In this document: positions 1 to 11,917 of the stretch, piece by piece | Numbering within the stretch: the stretch's first letter is position 1 | How the letters are laid out: every line of letters begins with the position of its first letter | Source of the DNA: Bilabrum cf. latius | Lineage: Eukaryota; Bigyra: Bicosoecida; Bigyra; Bicosoecida | DNA: 64,000 nt | Assembly: GCA_965178125.1 (NCBI GenBank) | Contig: OZ237773.1 | Location: 434,001-498,000 of the forward strand | Reading direction: 5' to 3' | Made by a program: the position numbers and the translations under genes | Notes under the pieces: model-generated | What the model was told of the DNA's origin: nothing | Databases searched by the model: none | The model's input: the letters and a program-made list of their open reading frames with translations, nothing else

Positions 1-1
1 G

Positions 2-694
2 GTAGAGGTGCGGGCCACGAAAGGGTCCTTGCAAGGAAGCGCTCGTAGAACGGATCCGAGCCGCGCGCAGGGCGGCGCATTGCCGGACGCCTACGGTCTG
101 CTGGTGCAGGGTAATCAGTACCAGCTGTGCGGTCACTCCAGCGACGCGCCCGGGCAGCAGCCCAACGTGACTGTTTGGGTCAATGCGAGCAGTGCAGAAG
201 GTCGGGTGCTCGCGGGGGCGCAGCAGGTCGTTGTCAGAGACAATACCGTGGACGGCAGCTGCTTCCAGCAAGCCGTGACTCGAATGGAACTGAGCGGCGT
301 GCTGACCCCGAGCGACGCCGTCAACGGGACAGGGGGTTCTCTCCGGACTGTATGGCTGCCCATGTCTGTGGGGGGTGGTCCGCGCCCGGACGGAAGCGGG
401 CGCAGCACGCGACTGCTGTTGGACGCTGCAGTGGCTCCACCGCGCCCGGTGGCAGCGCAGGCCTGGTTCCAAAGCGCTCAAGTAGGGGCAGGCGGAGAGG
501 GACTGAGGGGGGAGGGTGCTGCGGCGAATTTCGGCAGCATCGCATGCCTGGGTGCTCGTGCCTCCGCTGGTCCGTATTCGGCTCCCGACGGCGGCATGCG
601 GGTCATTGTGGAAGGGATTCCTGCTGGGTGTGACTTGGTGGAGGCTGGCAATGTCACCGTCTCGGTCACAGTAACGCAAGAGAGCGCGGCGTGA
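2..694 (+). CDS. 3' end of an unidentified secreted-type protein (5' truncated by window edge)
   Basis: The frame is open from the first bases of the window and ends at TGA 692-694, so the start lies upstream. About 230 residues are visible. They are rich in Val, Thr, Ser and Gly in short beta-strand-like stretches (for example VTVWVNASS and VTVSVTVTQ) with scattered Cys, which suits an extracellular or luminal beta-rich domain. No in-frame TAG occurs. I do not recognise the family. The gene converges on CWC22, with about 200 bp between the two stop codons in which I see nothing. Confidence 0.6.
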   Translation, partial: VEVRATKGSLQGSARRTDPSRAQGGALPDAYGLLVQGNQYQLCGHSSDAPGQQPNVTVWVNASSAEGRVLAGAQQVVVRDNTVDGSCFQQAVTRMELSGVLTPSDAVNGTGGSLRTVWLPMSVGGGPRPDGSGRSTRLLLDAAVAPPRPVAAQAWFQSAQVGAGGEGLRGEGAAANFGSIACLGARASAGPYSAPDGGMRVIVEGIPAGCDLVEAGNVTVSVTVTQESAA

Positions 695-897
695 AGTGTA
701 GGAGGGCTAGACAGGTGCTGCCAAGTAATTTGCTGAAATCAAGACCTGATCCAGGGTCGGATCTCAGACAACATGATAAGGCAGGCTTGTGTAGCTTGGA
801 CACCAAATCATGAGGACCAGTCTGATGAGGACTAGCTATCCCGGATTGAAAGTCCACATAAAATTTATTGCACTGAAGCTGAATCGATGTGGTTTCA

Positions 898-3800
898 TCA
901 GCGTGCCCGGCTGCCCGAACGAGACCGAGAGCGCCGCCTCGTTCGACGCGACCTCTCCTAGCTAGTAGCATGTCCACCCACCGATGGGCCACCCTGCTGC
1001 ACCTGGCGCTCAGCGGGCACAGGCGCTTGCGCAGCAGCTGCAGAGCTGCTGGCAGCTCCTGATGCACTCGCCGCTCTAGGGACGTCGCCCCTCGGGGGCG
1101 ATTCCCACCGCTTGCGGGGCGGCGCCTCATCCTCCCCCCCTCGATCGCCCCTGCGCTGCCATCTCGGCTGCTTGTCACCCCCCCTCCAGTCTCGGCCCCT
1201 GTCATCACCATCTCTGCGCCAGTCCCTCCCTCGTTCATCTCCACGCGACCAACGCCCCCGATCCGCTCTGTCTCCGCCCCACCGATCTTGCCCCCGGCCT
1301 CGCCCATCCCCTCCCCACCTGTCCCTTCTTTCCCCACCCCTACCCCCCCGCCGCTCCTCCCCCCTGGGAGCGTCCCCCCCGCCCTCTCCCGCCCCCCGCC
1401 GCCTCACCATGAGCGCCTCCTCCCTAGCAGCCTCGATCTCACGCTGCGAACGGCCCTCCTCCCGCCTGCGCTTCGCCTCCAGCGCGGCCCGTCTCGCCCC
1501 GCCGATCTCCTCCCGCACCTCCTTCGCCTCCAGCGCGGCTCGTCTCGCCGCCTCTAGCTCCCTGTCTTCCTCCTCGCCCGCACCCCTCGCCCCATTCGGA
1601 GACGCACTCCTGCTGCGGCCTCTCCTGCCCTCCCTCTCGATCTAGGCGCGCCCCCGCCTCTTGTCCGCGAACAAGTCATCGCCCTGCCCCTCGCCCTTGC
1701 CCTCACCCTCGGCCTCGGCTCGATCATTCTTACCACCCCGAGCCCCATCCTGGCCGTCGGTCACTATGCCACCTCTCTCGGTCCTACCCCGCTTCTTGGG
1801 AGGTGCGCCATCCTACCCTCGCCACGGCCTGCCTCCGGACCTGCCCTTCGACCTCGACCTCGAACTCGACCTCGACCTAGATCTAGATCTAGACCTAGAC
1901 TCTGACGATGACGGAGACCTGCTTCTGCCCCTTCTTCTGCTACCTCCACCATCCCGTGGTGGACTCCTCCTACGCTTGGAACCTGCCACCGGCCTGCCCC
2001 TAGAGTCGCCGTGAGACGCTGATCTTGACCTGGATCTTGACCGCGAGTCAGGTGCTGACCGGGACCTCGATACCGAACCAGACCCAGCAGATCTGGAGCT
2101 GCTTGCAGATCGCCTGCCTGCTTTCCTGCGGGCTCTCGGGCTGCGGCCCCTGCTCCTGCTCCTACTGACACTGCTCCTGCTGCTGGCATCTGTGCTTCGA
2201 CTGTGGCTCCGCGACCTGCTTGAATAGCTCCTGCTCCTGCTCCCGCTCCCACTACTGCTCCTGCTCCGGCTCCCACTACTGCTCCTGCTATCACTGTAGC
2301 TTCTGCTCCTGCTGCGGCCACGTCGCCTCGCTGCTCCCCTGCTACGTGGACTACTCGATCGGGTGCTCCTGCTACCTCTGCTCCTGCTCCTGCTCCTACT
2401 CCTGCGCCTGTTCCTGCTCCTGCCACTGCTCCTGCTGGAGTAGCTCCCCGCGCTTGACCTCGACCCGGATCGCGACCTCGACCGAGAGCTGGAATAGCTA
2501 CCGCTTCGGCTGCTCCTCGTGTAGCTACTTCTGCTGGATCGGCTGCTACGAGACCCGCTGCTCCTGCTGTAGGACCCGCTCCTGCTCCTGCTCCTGCTTC
2601 CGCTTCCGCTTCCGCTTCCGCTTCCGCTCCCACTGCCCGCACTGCCCGACCGCTCCCTGCTCCCACTCCTGCCCCTCCTCTTCCTCGCCGCTTCCTCCCT
2701 GAGCCGGTCTGCCTCGGCCTTCTGCCTGGCGGCCAGGATCTCCGGGAGCTTCAGCAGGTAGGCGCGCATGCCTTCGGTGAGCCAGCCCAGGCCGATCCTC
2801 GTGTAGAAATTGATGGCGAACCGCAGCTGCCTCGGGTGGTCCTTGGGGAACAAGCCGCTGAACGGCTCTCTCATCGACGGGTCCGCCAGCCTCGCCTGCA
2901 GCGTGGCCCTGCCCATGTGCGTGAAGATCTCTTGGAAGACGACCTTGAGGAAGATGCGCTTGCTCGAGTTGGTGCCTTCCTGCGTGAGCTTGACCACTTC
3001 CAGCGCCGTCCAAGGGATGGCGTCCGTGTGCAGGAGGAAAGCGAACAGCTTGGCGACGTTCCTCAGCTGCCTCGTCTCTAGCCTGTGGCAGCCCTCGTAC
3101 TGGTCGCCCAGCGCATCCACGCAGCACTGCTGGTACTCCTCCCCGAGCAGGCAGAACCGCTGTGCCAGCAGGCCATAGAACCTCTGGAATGTTCTCGCCT
3201 GCGCGCTGCTCTCCACGATCATGTTGATGACCTCTCGCTCCAGGCCCGCGCGCAGCCGCAGCTGCATCAGCTTGTGCGCCGCCTCCTCGAAATCCATAGA
3301 GCTCTGGATCGTGAGGAAGATCTTCCTCCGCAGCTGGATCAGCTCGGTATCAGTCAGGTCCGTCACCGCCACGGGCCCCTCCTCCCCCGCGCCACTGCCG
3401 CTGCCGATCGGCACAGTGTCTGACAACCCGGCACCGGCACCGGCACCGGCACTGGCACCGCCGGATGGCCCACCTCCAGCAGACGCCGACGATGACGACG
3501 ATGACCCGTACGTTGCAGCAGCAGCTGCTGCCCCTGCCTCTGCACCTTCTTCCTCTTCGTCCTCATCGCTGTCCGAATCCGATCCACTGCCCGAGGAATC
3601 TGACCCCGAGGACGAATCCGACGAGTCGGACTCCACCTCCTGCCCGAAGATCTCTGCCCGGATGCGCCTCCACAGCGACTCGTTCTCCTCGTACTGATCG
3701 TCCGCTCGGAACACGTCCAGCTCGTCGTGCTTGGCCAGCTTCTGGTCCAGGGTCACTTCGTGCGTGATCTAGTCGTCTGCCTCCACCAGGTCCAGCTCCG

Positions 3801-4980
3801 GCAGCCTCGCCGGGAATCCCTTGAACCCGTCCCTCTGCGCCTCCATGAGCGTCTCCACCGTCACCTGCACGCGCATGTCCAGCCCGCGGCCCGCACCCGC
3901 CCCCGTGCCCCGAAGGATGGCCCGGAACTGGGACATCACGTCCAGGAGGCCCTTGGGGCACTCTTCCTTGAGCAGCTGTCCGCACTCCCGGGTGAAGTGC
4001 ACTGCGATCTCGATCGAGTCGTCCGTGCCCCCCTCCAGCAGCAGGGCCAGCACCTCGAGCGCAAGCAGCTCGTCCGCCACCCTCTGGTTGGCCAGATGCG
4101 CGATGAAGCGAGACAGCGCCATCGCAACCGTCTTGTTGCTGCGCCTGTAGGCTCGCCTGAAGAGCAGCACCACCCTATGGAGCAGAAGCTCGCCGATCTC
4201 CGGCAGCTTGGTGTTGACTACCGCTGCCAGCGCGGCGTAAATATGCGTGAATCCAGGGGAGGCCATCTGCGCTTTCATGAGGGCGCGGACCAGCAGCCCC
4301 CTGCCGCGGACTAGGTTCAGCTGCAGCAGCTGCGGCAAGATGCTGGCCATGTTGGACACGTTGGCTCGGTTCACCAGGCCGTTGATCCCGCGCCGCAGAC
4401 GCTCCCACCGCACCCGCTGCATCGCCTCTGAGCTCTTGGGCAGCTCCGCGGCCATGGCGCGCTCCTACTGCTTGCGCAAATGCGGAGGCAAGTACACCCC
4501 GCCGGCGCGCCGGATTGTGCCGAGACGCGGCCCGTCCGATGCGGCCATCGAGCTTGCCGCGGCAGCACGGCCAGCTCGCTCGGCCGGTTGTGCTCCCGCA
4601 GTTTCACTAGTTGCGACCTTCTCTTGCATCGGAGCAGAAGGGTCAATTGCTTCTGGGGCAACCTCGCCCTCCTCTTTTTCGTCCGCGCTCGACGCGCTCG
4701 CACCCGCAGCCTGCGCCGGTGCAGAGGACTATGTAGCAGGGTTACCGCCGGTCGCAGCCACATCCTTTGTCGCAGCCGCCCTCTTGGCATTGGAATCGCC
4801 AACATCATCCTCATTGTCCGATTCTGTATCTGTAGCAGTCGCATCCGAGTCAGTATCGCTCCCATCGTCCTCCGATCGCGGGATGTCAGGTTGCTACTCA
4901 TCCTATGCTTCATTAGACGAATTGATCTTTGGCGCATCCGCAGCAGAAGTGGGGGGATTAGACTCTTGTTGATCACTCAT
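898..4980 (-). CDS. CWC22: Pre-mRNA-splicing factor CWC22 homologue, 1360 aa, with 8 in-frame TAG (Gln)
   Basis: Intronless; ATG 4978-4980 to TGA 898-900. An acidic N-terminus (about 150 aa) precedes a MIF4G-type domain whose segments match CWC22 (GINGLVNRANVSN, ASPGFTHIYAALAAVVN, DDSIEIAVHFTRECG). A linker DLVEADD-TAG-ITHEVTL follows; CWC22 proteins there carry EDDQFTH, so TAG sits on a conserved Gln. An MA3-like domain comes next (DTELIQLRRKIFLTIQSSMDF), then a very long Ser/Arg-rich tail with a duplicated ARRAALEAK segment. In CWC22 these domains bind eIF4A3 and place the exon-junction complex on spliceosomes. TAG codons: 958-960, 1642-1644, 1813-1815, 3769-3771, 4465-4467, 4729-4731, 4894-4896, 4903-4905. 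Under the standard code the gene would be shattered within its conserved core. The RS tail is longer than in most CWC22 proteins. Confidence 0.93.
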
Positions 4981-5062
4981 TGCATTTGTTACTGAATGAT
5001 CAGCTTAAGGTCAGTTCTGGGGGTCTGCTCGGGTTCCTTTGGAGGATAGTAACGTGTGGTTT

Positions 5063-5500
5063 TCAAACGTCTCGGAATTGTTTGGGTTCAAGAAGCCATC
5101 GGAAATCACATGAATACTGAAAGTTGCTTAGTGCGCGTCCTTGTTTCATCATAGACAGCGCATCCACTGCCGCCGAGCTTGCACGCACCACAGTCACAGG
5201 CAATACAGCAAGCGGCACTGGAGCCCCTGCAAAGCCGCAAGACAGCGCAGTGGCTTCGCACTGGAAGCGCAAGTACCCCTCACCACCTGTCGCGAGGTTC
5301 CAGTTCGCCACTGCACGCTCCTACACCTGCCACAACCAGTTCGAGTTGGTGCCAGCTGCATGGCCCAGCATGAAGCATGGCCCATGGCAGCCGAGACGGC
5401 ACCCACCCCCACCCCCGGGACAGGGATGTGATCTGGTCAACGCCTCTTCGCGCCTTTGCCGATGCAGGCCCAAGTGGAATTGCCGTGCGGTCCACGCGCA
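5063..5500 (-). CDS. Unresolved reverse-strand coding-like frame (possible 3' exon)
   Basis: Reading TAG 5321-5323 as Gln, one reverse frame is open from 5500 to TGA 5063-5065. Its last part looks protein-like (SNWLWQVQERAVANWNL, GGEGYLRFQCEATALSC, DFRWLLEPKQFRDV). No ATG starts it convincingly, and I could not find a splice junction to an upstream exon in 5500-5690, where other reverse frames are open. The family is unrecognised. It could also be part of the long 5' region of CWC22 or a decayed gene. Overlapping plus-strand frames are open as well, so strand assignment is tentative. Confidence 0.3.
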
Positions 5501-5688
5501 TCACCACCCCTACTGATCCGCAGGCCATTCCGCGGTGCCAGCGCCTGTGGCCATCTTCGATCCAATGGCGGGCTTTGGCTGCCGAGGGTGATACCGTTGG
5601 ACCCTGGTATGTCATTGGTTATGCCAGCTTGCATACTGGCGTGCATAACTTCTCGGTTCCTAAAAGTCTGGGCGAGTGGGCCTCAACA

Positions 5689-6104
5689 TCACCCATCCTT
5701 AAATGCCGCCTGGCTAGCTTCTTGCAGCTTGGCCAGCTGTTCCTTCTATTCATCGTTCAGCTCGTCAACAGCAGAGGCATCCAATTCTTGCCCTATGCTG
5801 CCATGCACAGACTGCTCCTCAACTTTCTCTGCGTAACCCTCCCACTCGGCAAAGAACTGGGGCAAAAAATCAGGTTTGGCGTTCTTGTGCCGTCTCCACT
5901 CATCCCTGTGTGCGTCAAATAATAGGACAGATGCATTGCTGATTCCGCGATGACTTCGCTACAGTGTCAGCAAGCACAGTTAGTCCAACCACGTCACCCT
6001 ACTTACTTGACATAAGCGTCTCCAATCGAGCGCAAGTGGGTAGGAAGAACGGATTTGTGCAATCGCAATATTCTGCGATACAAACTCAGGGCCTTGGATG
6101 CCAT
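5689..6104 (-). CDS. SDHAF3: Succinate dehydrogenase assembly factor 3 (ACN9/LYRM10), 104 aa
   Basis: Two exons: 6007-6104 and 5689-5905, with a 101-nt GT-AG intron at 5906-6006 (gtaag...cacag). The product carries the LYR motif at residues 8-10 (SLYRRILRLHK) and the family motifs GDAYVKDEWRRHK and FAEWEGYAEKV. It is a mitochondrial-matrix chaperone for the Fe-S subunit of complex II. The C-terminus reads ELNDE-TAG-KEQLAKLQEA. Human SDHAF3 has RDEQIGQLQELM there, so TAG 5746-5748 replaces a conserved Gln. Stop is TGA 5689-5691. The start (MASKALS) gives the usual short N-terminus. The gene is divergent from the transporter at 6258, with 153 bp between the starts. Confidence 0.92.
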
Positions 6105-6257
6105 TTCAGCGTTCAAATTGCTGCAGGGCAGAGACTGCCGATTTTTTGTTACAGTGCCACAGTGCAGTGCAACAAACATCGGATGCATTGCACTGTTGCG
6201 CTTTAGAGACGATTCTTGAGCACCAGAATTAGCGATTTACTGACGGGAACTTTGACC

Positions 6258-8316
6258 ATGAACTCGCCTCATCTGAGTGCAGCCATGTCACCAGGGTCTA
6301 GGTTGGAGAAGAGGGCCCTGCTGTTGAGCACAAAGTCCATGAGGGGCGAGTTGCAGAAGGAATTAGCCCAGCGGAGCCAACAGCGCGACCCCATGTTTTG
6401 GTGGAAGGTGGCACTCGTGGCACAAACTTTAGTGAATGTAGTTCTCTTTTCTGGGGTCATATACGGGTTCTCTCAGGTGAGAAACTACTGGAGAATGTGT
6501 TCCCACCAGGTGGGTTGGAACAGGACCCAAGAACCGTAGCTCGTTTCAATGCCTCACGCACTCACAAACATAGCATGCATGCATCGAGATCATTTATTCA
6601 TATGTTTTTGATGATAGTGACCGTTTCTGCTTGCAGGTGGAACTAATCTTGAAGGACTAGGGGGTGTATCAAAACAAGGACGGCTCGTTCGAAATCGTGC
6701 GATACAACACAATCATGACGATTGCATCCGCAATTACGGCGGGCTCTGGCCTATTCATTGGCATTGCTCTGGACGCTGTAGGCCCCCGGTGGATGATGCT
6801 TCTGGCCACAGTCGTCAGCGCGGCTGGCTGTTTCCTGTTCGGTTACCTCCGGAGCTACCTGCCTGGCTACTGCCTCTTTGCATTCGCCGGCATGACCACC
6901 CTCATATCGTCGTTCAGGGTGGGTTTTGTGTTCCCCGATAGACTGCCTCTCCTCATGGGCCTCGTGTCGTGCCTGTTCGACACGAGCGCCGTGGTGTTTG
7001 CCGTCTTCTACCAGCTGTACGCGGCCGGTCTCTCGATCGAGGTGCTCTTCTTGGGGTACGGGGTGCTGGGGGTGCTCTGCGGGGCCAGCACCTTCGTGCT
7101 GTGGACCGTCAACGGGAGCGAGCACGGTAAGGAGGACCCGGAACCGAATGGCGAGCGGTCCGGGCTGCTTGCAGGGGACGAGAGCAGCCACCGTGGAGGC
7201 GCGCAGGGGGGCGGCGATAACTCGAAGGGGTACGGAGGCACGGCTGCCGCGGAGCATGTGGGGGTCGGTAGGGAGCAGGAGGGCGTGGAGGAGGGGAACG
7301 TGGTGAGTGTGACGAGTGAGGATGACCTGGGGCTGGCCCCGGACCGCGACACCAAGCTTGACACCATTGGTGGCAAGGGGGCCGTTGGCGGGGGAGACAC
7401 AGTGGGGGGTGAGGGGGAGGGGGAGGACAGCAGGCCCATGAGCGTGAGGCAGAGAGCAATCCGATCCATGGTGCTGTGGGACCAGCTGCAGACGAGGGAG
7501 TTCCTGTTCATCTACGGGTTCTGCGTAGTGCTCATGCTGCGGACGAACCTGTACCTAGGCATGGTGCAGGATTTCCTGGCCTCGCTGGGGGACGAGGATC
7601 ACGGGGATGTGATCAGTGTGGCGACCGGATGGATCGTGCCCGCGGGGGTGATCTTCGTCCCGCTGATCGACATGGCGCTGGCAAGGGGTGGGTATGCCTT
7701 CTCGGCCTATGCGACCGTGCTGGTGGGGGTGGCGTACGGGGCACTGAGCTGCGTGCACTCTCTGTACCTGCAAGCTGCCACCGCCGTGCTGTTCACGCTC
7801 TACCGCGCCTCGCTGTTCTCTGTGGTGGCGGCGTTCAACGCGGACGTGTTCGGGCCCATGACGGTCGGCCGCATTTCTGGCATTTTGTACACGACCACAG
7901 CCCTGTTTATTTTGCTACAGAGGCCGCTGACCCAGCTGGCGCAGGGGCCGCTTGGAGACAACTACGTGCCCATCAACGCGGGGTTTACGGCGCTGGCCGG
8001 CTGCCTCTTGCCGCTCGTGTGGTGGATCTAGTGGACCTCGCCGGACATCATGCAGCAGCACACGGAGACTGGGAACGAGACGAAGGATAAGGAGAAGGAT
8101 AAGGAAGGGCGGGGTGGCCTTGGGGGATCTGCAGGCCTGTTGGAGGAGGTGCAGGACTAGGGCGAGGGACTGGGGCGGGACATCAGCATGGCGCTGGAGC
8201 ACCGGTTCAGGGACTCTGACGGTGCCGGTGGAGGGGCGGGCGGGAAGGAGCAGGAGATGGCCAGCCCTGCCTCCAGCTATGCCAGTGGGGGACGGCCGTC
8301 CGTGCTGAGCGACTGA
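6258..8316 (+). CDS. Major facilitator superfamily transporter, SLC43/FMP42-like, 632 aa
   Basis: Exon 1 6258-6476, 160-nt intron 6477-6636 (gtgag...ttgcag), exon 2 6637-8316. Exon 1 holds a cytosolic N-terminus and a first membrane helix (ALVAQTLVNVVLFSGVIYGF). The junction reads SQ-VELILKD-TAG-GVYQNKDG. Several further hydrophobic helices follow, with MFS loops such as ALDAVGPRWMMLL, resembling the SLC43 amino-acid transporters, then an acidic and Gly-rich central loop and a second helix bundle (ILYTTTALFILLQ). TAG codons 6658-6660, 8029-8031 and 8158-8160 are read as Gln. Without them the last helix and about 95 aa of hydrophilic tail would be lost. Stop TGA 8314-8316. Immediately downstream begins a segment duplicated from the eIF3e locus. 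Confidence 0.85.
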
Positions 8317-8321
8317 GAGGC

Positions 8322-9746
8322 TGACGCGCAGGAGGGGCCGTATCTGACCAGCTTGCGCTGCCATTATGGGCACCAGCATGATTTGACAAGTACTGATTCA
8401 TTGGTTTTCCATTGAAGCCAGGTCAATCAATCAGAGCCGCACACACGCTCACAGCTCGCATCACAGCACGCGCCCCCCCCCATCGCACTCATCACACGAG
8501 CCCGCATCATCGGCCCCTGCTCCGGCCACTCGCCCCCCTGGACAGAGCGGCCATGACCCCGCCCCCAGAGCCCCCATACCCTCCCCCCGCGCCGCCACCG
8601 CTGCTCCCCGCCCCCGAAGCAGCCCCGCCCGCCGCCTGGGCCTCCTTGCCCCTGATGGCTGCCACGTGATCCCCGATGCTGTCCGCGACTGCCCCCGCCT
8701 GATCCGCAACGGCACTGGCCATCTGCGCCAGTCGCGCGTGCGGGGACTGCACCGCCGCCCGCATGCGCACCTGCTTGCCCCGGGTGTCGATCCTGGCAGT
8801 GAGCCCCGCCCCCCGCACCAGCTGCACGATCCACCTCTCCGCCTCCTCCTCCTCCACCCTCAGCTCCTCGGCGACCTTCTTGATGTCCACTGTGCTGTGC
8901 AGCTTGCAGTACAGCTGGTACACCTGCTTGCGCGCGCTCTCGAGGAACAAGTCAGACAAAGAGCCCCCGGCCTCCTCGCCCCCCGCCCCGGCCCCCGCCA
9001 CGCTCGACAGGAAAAAGTCCGACGCGATCACCTGCTCGCATGCTTTGAGCGCAGACCGGGCCGCCTCCAGGTCGTGTTCCCTGACCAGCGCCAGGGCGAG
9101 GTCCACCATCGGATCGGAGGAGCGGTCCGCCACGTCATCCAGGAGGCCCAGCAGCCGGGGCCGCTCGTCCTCCAGCTTGCCTAGCGTGACGAGCGCGAAC
9201 ACCACGTACCGCACCAGCCAGGGGCAGTGCATGCGGATCACGTGGTTGTTACTGCGAGGGAAGAGGGAATGGGGAGCAGGCAAGCAGGAGTGTGAGGGGG
9301 CCGCGTATTGGGGCGGTGGCAGACGCATCGGCCGATCGGCTTGGTCGCGCGTTCCATGGCCGTCAGTGCGCTGCACCCTAGTACCACCGTCTGTTTCCTC
9401 ACGCTCTTTCCTCGAGAAACAGCTGCACCAGCATGGCCAGCCCGTCGGTCCCCGACGCATCCGCATGTGCCCCCAGGCAGGGGAAGAGCGCCGCGTGCAG
9501 CATGCTCGCCCGCTGCACGGCCCTGTCAGCCTCGCTGGGGAAGTCGTGCCTGCGGATCTGCTCGGCCAGGGCATCCAGGTCCTGCCGCGCATACTGCACG
9601 GACTTTGTCAGCACCTCGGAGAGGAGCTTGCCCCACAGCGCGGGTACAGCTTCCGGCTCCTCGTCCGCCACCAGCTGGCGGTAGTACACGAGGTAAAACC
9701 CCGAGCACGCGAACCCGTTCATGTCTCCGTCGAGCTCGGGCCCGCA
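8322..9746. repeat. Duplicated segment, copy 0: eIF3e 3' half plus downstream flank
   Basis: This 1.4-kb block is almost identical to 17066-18493, including about 180 bp of non-coding DNA downstream of the eIF3e stop. Identity begins abruptly six bases after the transporter stop (at tgacgcgcagg, 8322) and ends abruptly at the codons for CGPELDG (9746). Small differences are mostly synonymous or in the intron. This points to a recent duplication. Confidence 0.9.
8507..9746 (-). pseudogene. 5'-truncated copy of eIF3e (copy 0)
   Basis: It encodes the C-terminal part of eIF3e (from CGPELDGDMNGFACSGFYLV through the PCI domain to GRSRGR and TGA 8507-8509). Residues 1 to about 180 of the intact gene at 17252-19006 are missing. 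The 153-nt intron with its splice sites is retained. Upstream of 9746 the frame stays open into unrelated sequence for about 33 codons, but without a credible start, so a chimeric product is possible but unsupported. The reading frame within the copy is undamaged, consistent with very recent origin. Confidence 0.8.
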
Positions 9747-9930
9747 GCGGTCGTTTCTAGCCTTGTAAGCCTTGAGGCGTGCAAATATCGCCGAGTACAC
9801 CGAAAATCTGAGGGTAGGTACGGATTCGAGTCTAAGATCTAACAAAGCAAATCAGACTTGCACTTCTCATTGCCACCCACGGCTCATTTTAAAGTGATAC
9901 AACGGTCGCGTCAGCATCAGACTTGCAAGA

Positions 9931-11610
9931 ATGCGATTTATCGTTTCTTCGCTGGTGGCTCTCGCCGCCTGCTCGACGCTCAGTGTGCGCGGGCGACGAG
10001 CAGCAGGCCAGCAGCACCTTCGCGCTGGCTCTTCTTCGTCGGTCTCGCTCCACGCTCACAGCGGGGGTCATGAGCGCGACGTATGGCCTGCATACGTGTA
10101 CAAAGACAGTCGTGATACGGACTCCTGCGATGTGAGCGCCTTGGCCGCGAGGAAGCCGGCAAAGGGCGACAGACTCCGGAGAGGCGAGATTCTGCATTCT
10201 GCCGTGGGCCCACTCGGTAGCAGCACTCTGTCCAAGGATTCAACGAGTATGTGGCTCCGGGCTGACTGCTACCTGGACGTTTCTGGCAAGTTAAAGACGA
10301 CAATGAAAGTCGAGCGCGAACCAGAGGAGGCCGGCCACTGTGCACTGCTCCTGACGGATGCATCGTGCAGCACGCATGGAGACCTAGCAATCATCGACAC
10401 GGATACGGGCAAGTACCTCTGGCGGGTGGAATCATCTATCTTCACACCCGAGGTGGACACGCTTCTGGTCCAGGGGGATGGCAATGTCGTTCTCACTCAG
10501 GAAGGCGGGGAGGTGCTGTGGTGCACAGATCCCGGAGACTACCCCTTGAAGTCGATGTCGGGGTATTTCCACTTCGATCTGGAGGTGCGGGAGGACGTGC
10601 ACAGTCTGCACTGCGATGCAGGGGCCTTGCAGTCGTCGTACCACCAAGTGGCCGACGGCGACGTGCTGTCTCCGGGGCAGGTGCTGCGCGCTGGGGCCGC
10701 CCTGAAGGCGGGCGAGGAGGAGGGGGTCGAGCTGCACATGCAGGGAGACTGCAACCTGGTGGTGTACCGAGGGGGCAAGGACGTGTTTGCGACCAACACG
10801 AGGGGCAAGGGTACCGAGGGGAAGTGCGCACTCGTCATCACGGGGGACGGGTGCGACACCCAGGGTGACCTGGCCATCGTGGACAGCGCCTCCGGGCAGT
10901 ACATCTGGCGGGTGCCTACCTCGCTGATGGACCCAGGTGCAGATACCCTTCGTCTGCAGGGGGACGGGAATGCCGTCTTGTTCCAGTAGGGAGGTGCGAT
11001 CGCGTGGTCGGCAGGGTCGGCGGACCTGGATAGCCCTGCTGACGACGAGACCTTCGGCAATGGTCGCAAGACGGCGGCGCTGCAGGCGGCCATCGAAGGG
11101 GTGGTGCATCGCTGCGACCCCAAGTCGCTTGCTAAGCGACCTGCCGCCCGGGGGCTCAAGCTGTGGGACTCCGAGGTGCTGGCCATGGGGAAGTAGCTCC
11201 AGTATAACGCACACGGCTACACTAGCACTCTGACGGTGCAGGATGACTGCAACCTGGTGGAGACGAGAGATCACGGAGACATCAACTGGAAGACGGATAC
11301 CCGGAACAAGGCCCAGAAGTGCGCACTCGTCATCACAGGGGAGGAGTGCGACCGCACGGGAGATCTTGCTCTCGTGGACATGGACAGCGGGGCGTACCTG
11401 TGGAGCATCGACACGTCCTACATGTGGCCCACGGCCAAGGTGTTGGTGCTTTCTCGCATGACCACGTCGCTGCAACAGCAGGCTACGCTCGCCGATATCT
11501 GGTGGTCAGATAATTAGGATCCTTTCACGTATTCGCATCCTCCTGAGGGATATCCGCTATCCAAGTTCAGGAAGGCGTTTGCGTACTGGCGCAAGTCCCA
11601 GGACAAGTGA
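9931..11610 (+). CDS. Secreted bulb-type lectin (B-lectin) protein A, 559 aa, 3 in-frame TAG
   Basis: Intronless; ATG 9931 to TGA 11608-11610. A signal peptide (MRFIVSSLVALAACSTLSV) is followed by repeated bulb-lectin-type units: a hydrophobic strand, then DGN or DCN with L/V-x-L-x-x-x-G-D (for example MQGDCNLVVY, LQGDGNAVLF, VQDDCNLVET), alternating with repeats of CALVITGDGCD and GDLAIVDSASGQYIWRV. The fold is that of monocot mannose-binding lectins, so a secreted carbohydrate-binding role is inferred. TAG codons 10987-10989, 11194-11196 and 11515-11517 are read as Gln. At the first, paralogue B has CAG (16328-16330), and where B has TAG (15806-15808) this gene has CAG (10471-10473). Ligand-binding QxDxNxVxY sites are partly degenerate. 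Confidence 0.88.
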
Positions 11611-11917
11611 GGGAGGTGTTGTTGTTCAGCAGTTGTGAACGAATACACAGGTGGCATTGCACGCCACCGACCCTGATGTGTGCAATGGCAAGCGTCGGGT
11701 CAGTAGCCGGCGGAAGGAGGCTGCCAGTGACGCGCAGGAGGGGCCGTATTTGGTCTGCTTGCGCCGCCGTTGTGGGCATCAATATGATTTGACAAGTACT
11801 TATTCATTGATTTGCCATTGAATCCAAGTCAATCAATCAGAGCTGCACACACGGATCACAGCTCAGTGCTCGCAGCATGCGGCCCCCCCCCCATCGCACT
11901 CGTCACACGAGCCCGCA

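Noticed and set aside
1764-2666. A 300-aa Ala/Gly-rich reverse frame and Ser/Cys-rich plus frames over the CWC22 RS tail
   Set aside because: Shadow frames of the Ser/Arg repeat coding region.
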